A stretch of 5,420 nucleotides of DNA from CAZKYP01 sp964556885 (lineage in GTDB: Bacteria > Planctomycetota > Phycisphaerae > Sedimentisphaerales > Anaerobacaceae). The notes under the pieces are model-generated. The model saw nothing but the letters and a program-made list of their open reading frames with translations. It did no database searches and was not told where the DNA came from. Below are positions 1 to 5,315 of the stretch, one piece after another. The translations under genes and the position numbers were made by a program. The DNA is taken from positions 1-5,420 of the forward strand of contig CAZKYP010000223.1 of the NCBI GenBank assembly GCA_964556885.1. The letters are read 5' to 3'. The first letter of the stretch is position 1; every line of letters starts with the position of its first letter.

Positions 1-621
1 TCTAAGTCTTTTTGCGACTTCTCCTAAGATATCGGCCAGGCGCAGAAGATTCTGCTCGGTCCTTTCGAGCTTGCGAAGGGCCTCTTTTTTGTGTGCTTTA
101 TACTTGCTGATTCCGGCCGCCTCTTCGAATATGAACCTTCTGTCCGTCTTTGAAGCGCTTACCAGATAATCGATCTGACCCTGCTCGAGGATCGAATAGG
201 CCCTTGTGCCTATTCCGGTGTCCATGAACAGCTCCCGGACGTCTTTCAATCGGCAGATTTTATTGTTGATTCGATACTCGCTTTCCCCGCTTTTATATAT
301 CTTTCTTGTTACCTGTACCTGGTCCGATTCGATTGGCAACTGTCTCGTTCCGGCCCCGTTGTAGTTGGATAAAAACAAACTGACCTCGGCGGCCCCTAAA
401 GGTTTTCTGCTGCTGCTGCCGCCGAATATCACATCGGACATGTGGCCGCTTCGAAGGCTTTTAACACTCTGCTCTCCGAGCACCCATTTGACCGCATCCA
501 CGACGTTGCTCTTGCCGCAGCCGTTCGGCCCGACGATAGCGGTGACGGGCGAATCGAAAAGAAATTCCGTCTTGTCGGCAAAACTCTTAAATCCGTTAAG
601 AATTATTTTTTCAAGTCTCAT
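1..621 (-). CDS. smc: Chromosome segregation ATPase SMC, N-terminal part (runs off the left edge)
   Basis: The first 207 codons of an SMC protein, the coiled-coil ATPase that, with ScpA/ScpB, compacts and helps segregate the chromosome. The start MRLEKIILNGFKSFADKT is the classic SMC beginning. Visible motifs are Walker A GPNGCGKSN (residues 31-39, Lys37), the conserved VKWVLGEQSVKSLRSG stretch (45-59), DVIFGGSSSRKPLGAAEVSL (63-82), and the Q-loop region YSILEQGQID (142-151). EEAAGISKYK (166-175) marks the join to the first coiled-coil arm, which begins with charged residues up to 207. The ATG is preceded by AGGA with six bases between, a good ribosome binding site. The hinge, second arm, signature motif and Walker B lie beyond the window. 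The gene starts 109 bases after the FlgI-like gene on the same strand, with no clear terminator or promoter between, so read-through is possible. Identification is secure from the head-domain motifs. Confidence 0.97.
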   Translation of the reverse strand, partial: MRLEKIILNGFKSFADKTEFLFDSPVTAIVGPNGCGKSNVVDAVKWVLGEQSVKSLRSGHMSDVIFGGSSSRKPLGAAEVSLFLSNYNGAGTRQLPIESDQVQVTRKIYKSGESEYRINNKICRLKDVRELFMDTGIGTRAYSILEQGQIDYLVSASKTDRRFIFEEAAGISKYKAHKKEALRKLERTEQNLLRLADILGEVAKRLR

Positions 622-730
622 TTATTATCCTGTACCTAACGTCCGGTAATTGTTCCCGTAATGCTTAAACTGTACTTCCGCTACAATTTTCACTATTGTT
701 ATCGGCCTGGGGCTTGATTTTTCTTGATAA

Positions 731-2341
731 TTAGCCGATTTTTGGCAGCGGACCAGCCTTAAATTCCACCCTGATTGCACCCTTGTCACACATCTGCTTC
801 AGAAGGCCCGTTATCTCGGAATAAGAAACACCCAACCCCCCGCCCTGTTGGCCCTCTTTGGACGGCTCTTCGCAGAGCGCCCGGATGATATCGCTCAGGT
901 TGTAAGAACATCTCAACTGGGCCGTGACATTCGGTCTTTTGGGATGTTTGCGGATTATTGTGACGAAATCCTGTCCGGCCGGGGAGTTTATTGTTATATC
1001 ACCGTCTGCCGATTGTATAAATATATTGCCGCTGCAATAAATCGGTACACCGAACAACACGATCCGCGGCGGGCCGCTGCGAGAGACGTAAACCATCTTT
1101 TGCTCGGCGTGTGATACGCTGTCCAGATAAAAATCGTTTGCGATACGCCTGCGTGTTACGGTGGAGTTATTTAATTTCAGCAATTGTTCGTATGCCTCAA
1201 ACCTTATATCGAAGTCCTTATCGTTGAGCAGTTCCAGTAATAATAAAGCGACATTCCCGCGTCCCTGCGCCGCTGAAATGGCATTCAGGGCCTCCATCCT
1301 GTTAGGTGAGTCAGGATTCAGGGCAATCTGTCTTAGCACTCCCAGCCCCTCGTTGCTGTCCATGTTGAGCATACACCTTGCCGCCCGCAGACGGACCTGC
1401 TCATCGGACAGGTTCAGTAGAACGCTCAGCTTGTTCAGGCATTCCCTGCCTATCGCCTCAAGGGCGATTTCGCTTGTGTCCTTGTCCTGTGAGGATGCGA
1501 GTCTGCCGACGAAGGTTTTTATTCTTTTATCGGTAATTTCCGGGTCCCATTCAAGATACATCGCTCTGGTAATATTGATGAACCTTTCCTTCTGGTCCCG
1601 GTATTTCAACGGCGTTGTCAGTTCTATTCTGCCCGGCACGATGGCTTTTGCGGTCGTGTCGCCGAACCGCCCGTTCAGGAAGTTGCGAATATTGTTTGTC
1701 GTGGTGAAATCCTGGTTGTCGAGCAGCAGGTTTACCTTGCGCTCGTCGAGAACCATTCCCCCCGCCAGGACAAAACCCGTCCTTTCGTTAACCGCTGACG
1801 AATCGGTGCTGTCTGTATAGATTGGACCCTCGGCCTGGGCCAGGGTTCTCGTAGTTATGCCGAATGTCCCGGGCAATTTCAGCTCCGTCACGAATAATTT
1901 ACCGCCTTTCAGGGACGTCGTCTGCGTGCCGGGCAATGCCGTTACCCTCAAATCGAACTGCTGACCCTGAGATGCGAATCTTGGTATTACTCCCTCGACC
2001 AGCACCACCGCCGTGTCTGTGCTTTTGATAAATTTATCGACATCCGCTGTGCTCTGAGACGGCAGTTGCCTGAGGATTTGCTGTATCAGGTAAGCCTTGA
2101 TTTGCGGCGGACATTCGGCCGAACCGGTCCCAAACAATCCCCCCACCAGGCCGAAACCGGAAACCTGTGTTTCTTCCGGTACGACCACTTTGACCAATGA
2201 GCCTATCGGAGTGCCTAAGTCTGTCGACGGCGCGAGCGTTTTGGTGCCGTTGACGCCGGTCTGTTTATTGCAGCCGGTCATATGGCCGATTACTAACGAT
2301 ACTGCTAATATACAAATCGTTTTTCGAACGATAATATTCAT
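731..2341 (-). CDS. FlgI-like (flagellar P-ring family) lipoprotein with inserted HEAT-like repeats
   Basis: A 536-residue envelope protein. The N-terminus has Arg/Lys at residues 6-7, a hydrophobic core, and MTGC as a lipobox-like site with Cys24 as the probable lipid anchor. Residues about 52-244 match the flagellar P-ring protein FlgI: GFGLVGGLFGTGS (62-74), then AVVLVEGVIPRFASQGQQFD (111-130), TSLKGG (142-147), and DNQDFTTTNNIRNFLNGRFG (208-227), which matches the family's NPDFTTA..I...IN block. Residues about 274-391 are Leu/Ala-rich helical repeats of HEAT type. The tail LGVSYSEITGLLKQMCDKGA (503-522) resembles the end of FlgI (LGATP.DLIAILQAIKAAGALQAEL), so the repeats seem inserted in the fold, not appended. 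FlgI normally forms the peptidoglycan-level ring around the flagellar rod. It is usually an ordinary Sec-exported protein of about 350-380 residues, and no other flagellar gene is present here, so a non-flagellar envelope role is possible. I chose the ATG at 2341 over an in-frame TTG at 2368 because it gives a clean signal peptide; neither has a strong Shine-Dalgarno. Confidence 0.85.
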   Translation of the reverse strand: MNIIVRKTICILAVSLVIGHMTGCNKQTGVNGTKTLAPSTDLGTPIGSLVKVVVPEETQVSGFGLVGGLFGTGSAECPPQIKAYLIQQILRQLPSQSTADVDKFIKSTDTAVVLVEGVIPRFASQGQQFDLRVTALPGTQTTSLKGGKLFVTELKLPGTFGITTRTLAQAEGPIYTDSTDSSAVNERTGFVLAGGMVLDERKVNLLLDNQDFTTTNNIRNFLNGRFGDTTAKAIVPGRIELTTPLKYRDQKERFINITRAMYLEWDPEITDKRIKTFVGRLASSQDKDTSEIALEAIGRECLNKLSVLLNLSDEQVRLRAARCMLNMDSNEGLGVLRQIALNPDSPNRMEALNAISAAQGRGNVALLLLELLNDKDFDIRFEAYEQLLKLNNSTVTRRRIANDFYLDSVSHAEQKMVYVSRSGPPRIVLFGVPIYCSGNIFIQSADGDITINSPAGQDFVTIIRKHPKRPNVTAQLRCSYNLSDIIRALCEEPSKEGQQGGGLGVSYSEITGLLKQMCDKGAIRVEFKAGPLPKIG

Positions 2342-2392
2342 CCGGTTTGAATTCCCAGGAAAACTCAACTCGTAGTTCAGAACCTCGATAAA

Positions 2393-2421
2393 ATATTATC
2401 TCCGGCGTCAAATTCAGTCAA
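2393..2421 (-). promoter_or_regulatory. Candidate sigma70 promoter for the FlgI-like gene
   Basis: Reading the minus strand, TTGACT (2416-2421) is five of six to the -35 consensus. A 17-base spacer leads to TAATAT (2393-2398), four of six to the -10 consensus. It lies in the gap after the oxidoreductase gene and would give a leader of about 45 bases before the ATG at 2341. The -10 sits in a dyad, GATAA-TATT-TTATC (2387-2400), that could be an operator or chance AT-rich symmetry. This is a pattern match only. Confidence 0.4.
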
Positions 2422-2428
2422 GTTTAAT

Positions 2429-3169
2429 TTACAATGCGGCAACTTTCTTTAGCGACGTCGTTTGCAGCTTGTCGAAATACTGATTAGCCGATGAAATATA
2501 TCGCTGGTCGGAAACAAGCGGCCTCTCGAGTTTTTCCCTGGTCTGTGGGGATAAATAGCCGTTTTCGACAATCTCCCTGCCCGCGGACTGAAGCAGCTTT
2601 TTGTAACCGTGAACCGCTAATTTCAGGATGAAGGGCGTATCTTTCAGTATGGCCCCGCCGCCGCGGAAAATCTGACCGATGACCTCGGAGCGCATATTTC
2701 TCGCTATTCGTTTGAACAGCAGTTCGAGCACCTGGAAATGGCTCTGCTCGGGGAAGCCGCAGTTGGATATGACAACTAACCTGGCGGTCTTGTCGGACCG
2801 GCCTTTATGCACGCACTCGCCGCCTTTGTCCTTGTCGAAGTGCGGATCGGCAAGGGGGATAAGCCTGTCCATGAAATTCTTCATGATGCCGGTGACGTTA
2901 TCGATGTATAGCGGCGTGGCGAATACGACGATGTCCGAACCGGAGAATTTTTCGAGCAGTACGGCCATGTCGTCCTTGATTACGCACTTGCCCGGTGTCT
3001 TCAGCCAACAGCTAAAACATCCCCTGCAGGATTTTATTGTGTTGGCCGCCAGAAATATATTCTCGATATCGGCGCCGGCCTGAGCGGCCCCTTTTAAAAA
3101 TTCACCCACCATAATGTGTGTGTTGCCGTTGTTGGCTCGAGGTGATCCATTGAATACAGTAATCTTCAT
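2429..3169 (-). CDS. Flavodoxin-fold NAD(P)H-dependent oxidoreductase, iron-sulfur flavoprotein-like
   Basis: A 246-residue cytoplasmic flavoprotein of the NADPH-dependent FMN reductase/flavodoxin-like superfamily. MKITVFNGSPRANNGNT (1-17) is the first beta strand plus the FMN phosphate-binding loop. Cys48, 51, 54 and 62 form C-X2-C-X2-C-X7-C followed by IKDDM, the compact cluster seen in archaeal and bacterial iron-sulfur flavoproteins, where it binds [4Fe-4S]. Here the last gap is slightly longer, so cluster binding is likely but not certain. FATPLYIDNVTGIMKNFMDR (83-102) is the second FMN-contact region typical of the family, and VISNCGFPEQSHF (133-145) is the third. Beyond about residue 170 is a less typical helical C-terminus. 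Family members pass electrons from NAD(P)H or ferredoxin to quinones or other acceptors; the substrate here cannot be read from sequence. The start at 3169 has AGGAGG seven bases upstream and begins exactly at the fold; the open frame continues 19 codons upstream without homology. It follows yjbQ by 46 bases, probably in one operon. Confidence 0.86.
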   Translation of the reverse strand: MKITVFNGSPRANNGNTHIMVGEFLKGAAQAGADIENIFLAANTIKSCRGCFSCWLKTPGKCVIKDDMAVLLEKFSGSDIVVFATPLYIDNVTGIMKNFMDRLIPLADPHFDKDKGGECVHKGRSDKTARLVVISNCGFPEQSHFQVLELLFKRIARNMRSEVIGQIFRGGGAILKDTPFILKLAVHGYKKLLQSAGREIVENGYLSPQTREKLERPLVSDQRYISSANQYFDKLQTTSLKKVAAL

Positions 3170-3176
3170 TACCATG

Positions 3177-3182
3177 CCTCCT
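3177..3182 (-). promoter_or_regulatory. Ribosome binding site deciding the oxidoreductase start
   Basis: AGGAGG on the minus strand, the strongest Shine-Dalgarno in the window. It sits seven bases before the ATG at 3169. A nearer ATG at 3175, two codons earlier in the same frame, is only one base away and so too close. This fixes translation at MKITVFNGSPR and makes the upstream in-frame codons untranslated leader. Confidence 0.85.
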
Positions 3183-3215
3183 AATTTCATGAATATTGCT
3201 GTTTTTTCAGTTCGC

Positions 3216-3635
3216 TTATTCGCCAATCATCTGACAAACGACCGTCCTTGTCCTCGACCTCGTATCGAAGTCGACCAGGATGATTTGCTGCCATGTCCCG
3301 AGTGTCAAACGACCGTCCACAACAGGGACGCTCAAAGACGGCCCGAGCAGCGAAGCCCGTACATGAGAGTGGCCGTTGTCGTCGTGCCATGTCTGCTCAT
3401 GCTCATATCTTGCATTTTCCGGGGCGATTTTTTCGAACAATGCCCGGATATCATGGTTCACCAGGCCCGGCTCGAATTCGGTCGTTGTAATCGAGGCGGT
3501 CGAGCCGATGTTGAAAAGCGTAATCGTGCCGTTCCTTATATTCGACCGGGACAGGGCCTCTTCGACCTGTTCGGTAATATTAACAACGTCACAGTTGCCC
3601 TTCGTTTTGATTGCTAATTTTTCCGTTTTAACCAT
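3216..3635 (-). CDS. yjbQ: YjbQ family protein (UPF0047, secondary thiamine-phosphate synthase family)
   Basis: A complete 139-residue member of the YjbQ/UPF0047 family, the usual family length. Diagnostic segments are LFNIGSTASITTTEFEPGLV (40-59) with HDI at 61-63, YEHEQTWHDDNGHSHVRASL (77-96), LLGPSL (96-101), and GTWQQIILVDFDTRSRTR (113-130), ending in the common GE. His61, His79, His84, His89 and His91 with Asp85/Asp86 form the conserved polar cluster thought to bind a metal or ligand. Family members weakly replace thiamine-phosphate synthase (ThiE) activity, hence the name, but the physiological role is unresolved and no thiamine gene is nearby. The ATG is fixed because TGA stands immediately before it in frame. 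There is no good Shine-Dalgarno at normal distance; GGAGGGG lies 18 bases upstream. The flavoprotein gene follows 46 bases downstream, suggesting co-transcription. Confidence 0.95.
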   Translation of the reverse strand: MVKTEKLAIKTKGNCDVVNITEQVEEALSRSNIRNGTITLFNIGSTASITTTEFEPGLVNHDIRALFEKIAPENARYEHEQTWHDDNGHSHVRASLLGPSLSVPVVDGRLTLGTWQQIILVDFDTRSRTRTVVCQMIGE

Positions 3636-3886
3636 TCAGGCGTATTATATTTACCCCTCCATCTCATTAGATGTTCAGATTTTTCTGATCGATATTATTA
3701 ATCCGACTATCCTCTTTAATAATATATAATTAATTGATGCTTTTGAACAGTATCATTATGAACAATTCTTGTTATCAGCTTATTTTTTGTAAACGCCTTT
3801 ATAAAGGTTATTTAAGAAACAAAATCATTTCCGGGGCATTTAAAATAATGCTTTTTTCAAGTTAAGATCCGTCTATATTTTATATA
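3636..3886. other. AT-rich intergenic spacer with short dyads
   Basis: This 251-base stretch between the TPR-like gene and yjbQ holds no convincing gene on either strand. It is far more AT-rich than its surroundings. It contains a perfect 12-base palindrome CCTTTATAAAGG (3796-3807), a dyad AACAA-TTC-TTGTT (3761-3773), a small hairpin TCAGA-TTTT-TCTGA (3675-3688), the candidate promoter at 3719-3747 and the distant GGAGGGG (3654-3660, minus). No GC-rich stem followed by a T run, so no clear intrinsic terminator for the TPR-like gene. These dyads may be operators or chance features of AT-rich DNA. Confidence 0.6.
3719..3747 (-). promoter_or_regulatory. Weak candidate promoter for yjbQ and the flavoprotein gene
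   Basis: On the minus strand TTCAAA (3742-3747), a 17-base spacer and TATTAT (3719-3724) match four of six and five of six consensus positions. It would start transcription about 75 bases before yjbQ. AT-rich DNA gives such matches easily, so confidence is low, but the 251-base gap upstream makes a promoter in this spacer likely. Confidence 0.3.
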
Positions 3887-4363
3887 TCACTCAAGCTCGC
3901 CGGGCGGAAAATCTATGTCTATTGCCTTTTTGGGATAAATATCCATTTTATATAGCAGCTTCTGGAAGATATTTAAGCCTTTCTCCCATTTCTCGACAGC
4001 GGCCTTGATTTTCGCTATCCCCGGATGCTGTTTGTCGTCCAGCCGGTCAATGGTATCGAAGACGGAATCTTTGTGATTTGCCATCAGCATCGCGGTTATG
4101 AAATTTGCCTGGTAGACGACAGGTGTATCCGAAGGAATACATACGAATCCCTGAAATGTTATGTCCCGAAGGAGCGAGATGGCCTCCTGAACCTTTCCGA
4201 GTCGTAAAAGGCAAACTGCCTGTGCATTCTTCATCGATGCCGAGTCTTGGCCGGGATGGTCAATTAATTTCAGCGCCTCCGACGGACGGCCCTGCTCCAA
4301 TAGCATTCGGACACGGTCAAAAACGCTTACGTTTTGCATATTTTTCTGTTTTAACATTGTCAT
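3887..4363 (-). CDS. Small TPR-like repeat protein of unknown function
   Basis: A 158-residue, apparently cytoplasmic protein with no signal peptide or membrane segment. Residues 15-34 (FDRVRMLLEQGRPSEALKLI) and 44-68 (ending RLGKVQEAISLLRDI) have the helix-turn-helix spacing of tetratricopeptide repeats, with the typical G-[RK]-x-x-E-A-[IL] turn. Residues 79-108 form another helical pair, and 120-142 a final Trp-containing helix, before an acidic tail ending PPGELE. TPR modules bind partner proteins; the partner is not shown. The open frame can be extended to a TTG at 4459, but I chose the ATG at 4363 because GAGGG lies eight bases upstream and the extra 32 codons show no repeat structure. 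It stands apart from its neighbours, with 229 bases before and 251 after, so it is probably its own transcription unit. The fold call is moderate; the function is unknown. Confidence 0.75.
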   Translation of the reverse strand: MTMLKQKNMQNVSVFDRVRMLLEQGRPSEALKLIDHPGQDSASMKNAQAVCLLRLGKVQEAISLLRDITFQGFVCIPSDTPVVYQANFITAMLMANHKDSVFDTIDRLDDKQHPGIAKIKAAVEKWEKGLNIFQKLLYKMDIYPKKAIDIDFPPGELE

Positions 4364-4371
4364 TTTTTTAG

Positions 4372-4376
4372 CCCTC
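4372..4376 (-). promoter_or_regulatory. Ribosome binding site deciding the TPR-like protein start
   Basis: GAGGG on the minus strand, eight bases before the ATG at 4363. No comparable site precedes the in-frame TTG at 4459, which directly follows a TAA. This supports the shorter 158-residue product. Confidence 0.6.
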
Positions 4377-4465
4377 AACCGGACTTTACCGGCAATTGTC
4401 GCCGCTGCCTGGTATTGCTTTGGCAAAAGTTGGTACAGTCCTGTGATTATGTATATCAATTATGA

Positions 4466-4639
4466 AATTCGTCCCGTCGGCAGATTGATTTCAACGCAGG
4501 ACCGCGCGCAAAATTATCCTTTCGGAAGGTGGAACAGTTTCTGCGTGAAACACAAGGCCGCCGGTGGACACAACCGGATATGGACCGGCTGTTTATACTG
4601 TCAGGAGACAGTGAATGGTATAAAGAGAATGTGATTTGA
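4466..4639 (+). pseudogene. Start-less open frame, possible gene remnant
   Basis: On the plus strand a frame stays open for 57 codons between a TGA at 4463 and the TGA at 4637. It has protein-like composition, notably KVEQFLRETQGRRWTQPDMD and then RLFILSGDSEWYKENVI to the stop. There is no ATG or TTG near its beginning. The only bacterial-style start, GTG at 4529, leaves 36 residues with an AG-rich stretch directly against it, too close to serve as a ribosome binding site. A short frame starting ATG at 4462 would join it after a one-base shift, so it may be a decayed or frameshifted gene. I recognise no family. It overlaps the 3' end of the minus-strand gene ending at 4593. Chance is a real alternative. 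Confidence 0.25.
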
Positions 4640-4958
4640 GTTGTGACGCCAAAATAAAAGGCAAAGAACCTTCGCTGAGAATCGACAGGACAAGCTCCTT
4701 TTCATGTATCTTTGCTTTTGTCGAACAGCAGCTTGAGAAAATCTTTCTTTGGCTGAGGTTGATTTGTTTGTTCTCGGTGCGCGGTGCAAGTATGGCCGGC
4801 GCGGCTGTTTCTGTGCAAAATGCAATGTATTTGCTCGTCTCGGAATCGGCTTTATGTTCCGAAAGACTAACAGAACTATACCAGCCGGCCCTTGCCAGGC
4901 CGTCCAGGCTGAGAAGTATAATCAGCAAACTTTTCAAAATGCCGCTTGTTTTACTCAT
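4593..4958 (-). CDS. Small hypothetical exported protein
   Basis: A 121-residue open frame beginning ATG, with what looks like a Sec signal peptide. Lys3 and Lys9 come first, then a hydrophobic core SLLIILLSL (10-18), and an A-x-A site ARA (22-24) before Gly25. The mature part of about 97 residues is polar with four cysteines (48, 77, 78, 117) and a more hydrophobic end; I recognise no domain. Codon use resembles the neighbouring genes. Against it: there is no good Shine-Dalgarno (only a weak GAG about ten bases before the ATG), and other frames of this stretch are also open, including 4636-4992 on the plus strand. The signal peptide and the shared direction with all other genes favour this frame. 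It lies 140 bases after rpmH, where rnpA would often be found, but shows none of the RnpA motifs. Confidence 0.45.
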   Translation of the reverse strand: MSKTSGILKSLLIILLSLDGLARAGWYSSVSLSEHKADSETSKYIAFCTETAAPAILAPRTENKQINLSQRKIFSSCCSTKAKIHEKELVLSILSEGSLPFILASQLKSHSLYTIHCLLTV

Positions 4959-5098
4959 ATCGATTGGGCTCGTCAGATTATATAACGTTTAATACTTTCG
5001 TATATACGCTTTCGCCCGGTTCGCTGTTCGTGCCCGCCAGACGGTTTGGGACGCAGGTACAAGCCTGTTTGTGGCGTCTATAACATACAAACGGATAA
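4959..5098. other. Intergenic gap after rpmH without a recognisable gene
   Basis: These 140 bases follow rpmH. A 46-codon minus-strand frame (4978-5118) begins inside rpmH in another frame and fills most of the gap, but it has no recognisable motif and no ribosome binding site that I can see. In particular the RnpA signature (NRxKRxxRE) is absent from all three minus frames. A TATAAT (4977-4982, minus) stands before the next gene without a matching -35. No intrinsic terminator is evident. Confidence 0.5.
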
Positions 5099-5239
5099 TC
5101 AAATCCTGGACGAAACATTAACACTGCGTCCGACCCGGCGTTTTCTGCTGAGCGTCTTGCGTCCGTCCTTGGTTTTCATACGGGCACGGAAGCCGCTCTT
5201 GCGGTTTCTTTTGACCCTGCTTATTCGATGGTTTTGCAT
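5099..5239 (-). CDS. rpmH: 50S ribosomal protein L34
   Basis: A 46-residue, very basic protein of the large ribosomal subunit, which binds 23S rRNA near the exit-tunnel side. The core is unmistakable: RNRKSGFRARMKTKDGRKTL (11-30) followed by SRKRRVGRS (31-39), matching the family pattern R.HGFRARM.T..GR..L.RRR.KGR. The length is normal for L34. The N-terminus MQNHRISRVK replaces the usual KRTYQPS and the tail NVSSRI is unusual, so this is a divergent form, in keeping with a planctomycete-type lineage (inference). AGGG lies about seven bases before the ATG, and the TGA stop is at 5099-5101. A good promoter sits just upstream. L34 is usually followed closely by rnpA; that gene is not recognisable here. 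Confidence 0.95.
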   Translation of the reverse strand: MQNHRISRVKRNRKSGFRARMKTKDGRKTLSRKRRVGRSVNVSSRI

Positions 5240-5286
5240 TTAATTTCCCTTGTCAATTTTATTATTTATCGGGCATAAAACCGAGC

Positions 5287-5315
5287 AGTATATACAAAAA
5301 TTCCGTTATTGTCCA
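5287..5315 (-). promoter_or_regulatory. Sigma70-type promoter of rpmH
   Basis: On the minus strand TGGACA (5310-5315), an exact 17-base spacer and TATACT (5287-5292) each match five of six consensus positions. Transcription would begin around 5280, giving a leader of about 40 bases before the rpmH ATG at 5239. This is the best promoter match in the window and suits a highly expressed ribosomal gene. Confidence 0.7.

Noticed and set aside
1161..1820. A 219-codon open frame on the plus strand
   Set aside because: It lies entirely opposite the FlgI-like gene, is rich in Ser/Arg/Leu as antisense frames usually are, and shows no domain; the minus frame has clear family motifs.
2342..2368. TTG start nine codons upstream in the FlgI-like gene
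   Set aside because: The ATG at 2341 gives a standard lipoprotein signal sequence; the TTG adds residues unlike a signal peptide start and has no better ribosome binding site.
3170..3226. Nineteen extra in-frame codons before the flavoprotein start, which would overlap yjbQ
   Set aside because: The AGGAGG site and the fold both begin the protein at 3169, and the extension has no similarity to the family.
4364..4459. TTG-initiated N-terminal extension of the TPR-like protein
   Set aside because: The internal ATG has a GAGGG site at good spacing, and the extension adds no repeat.
4977..4982. TATAAT as a promoter for the small exported protein
   Set aside because: No -35 hexamer lies at 15-19 bases, and the leader would be only about ten bases long.
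5044..5078. Hairpin GACG/CGTC with inner CAGG/CCTG after rpmH as a terminator
   Set aside because: The stem is interrupted by a seven-base bulge and has no following T run.
4978..5118. A 46-codon minus-strand frame overlapping rpmH, considered as rnpA
   Set aside because: It is far too short for RnpA and lacks its arginine-rich signature; I see no ribosome binding site for it.
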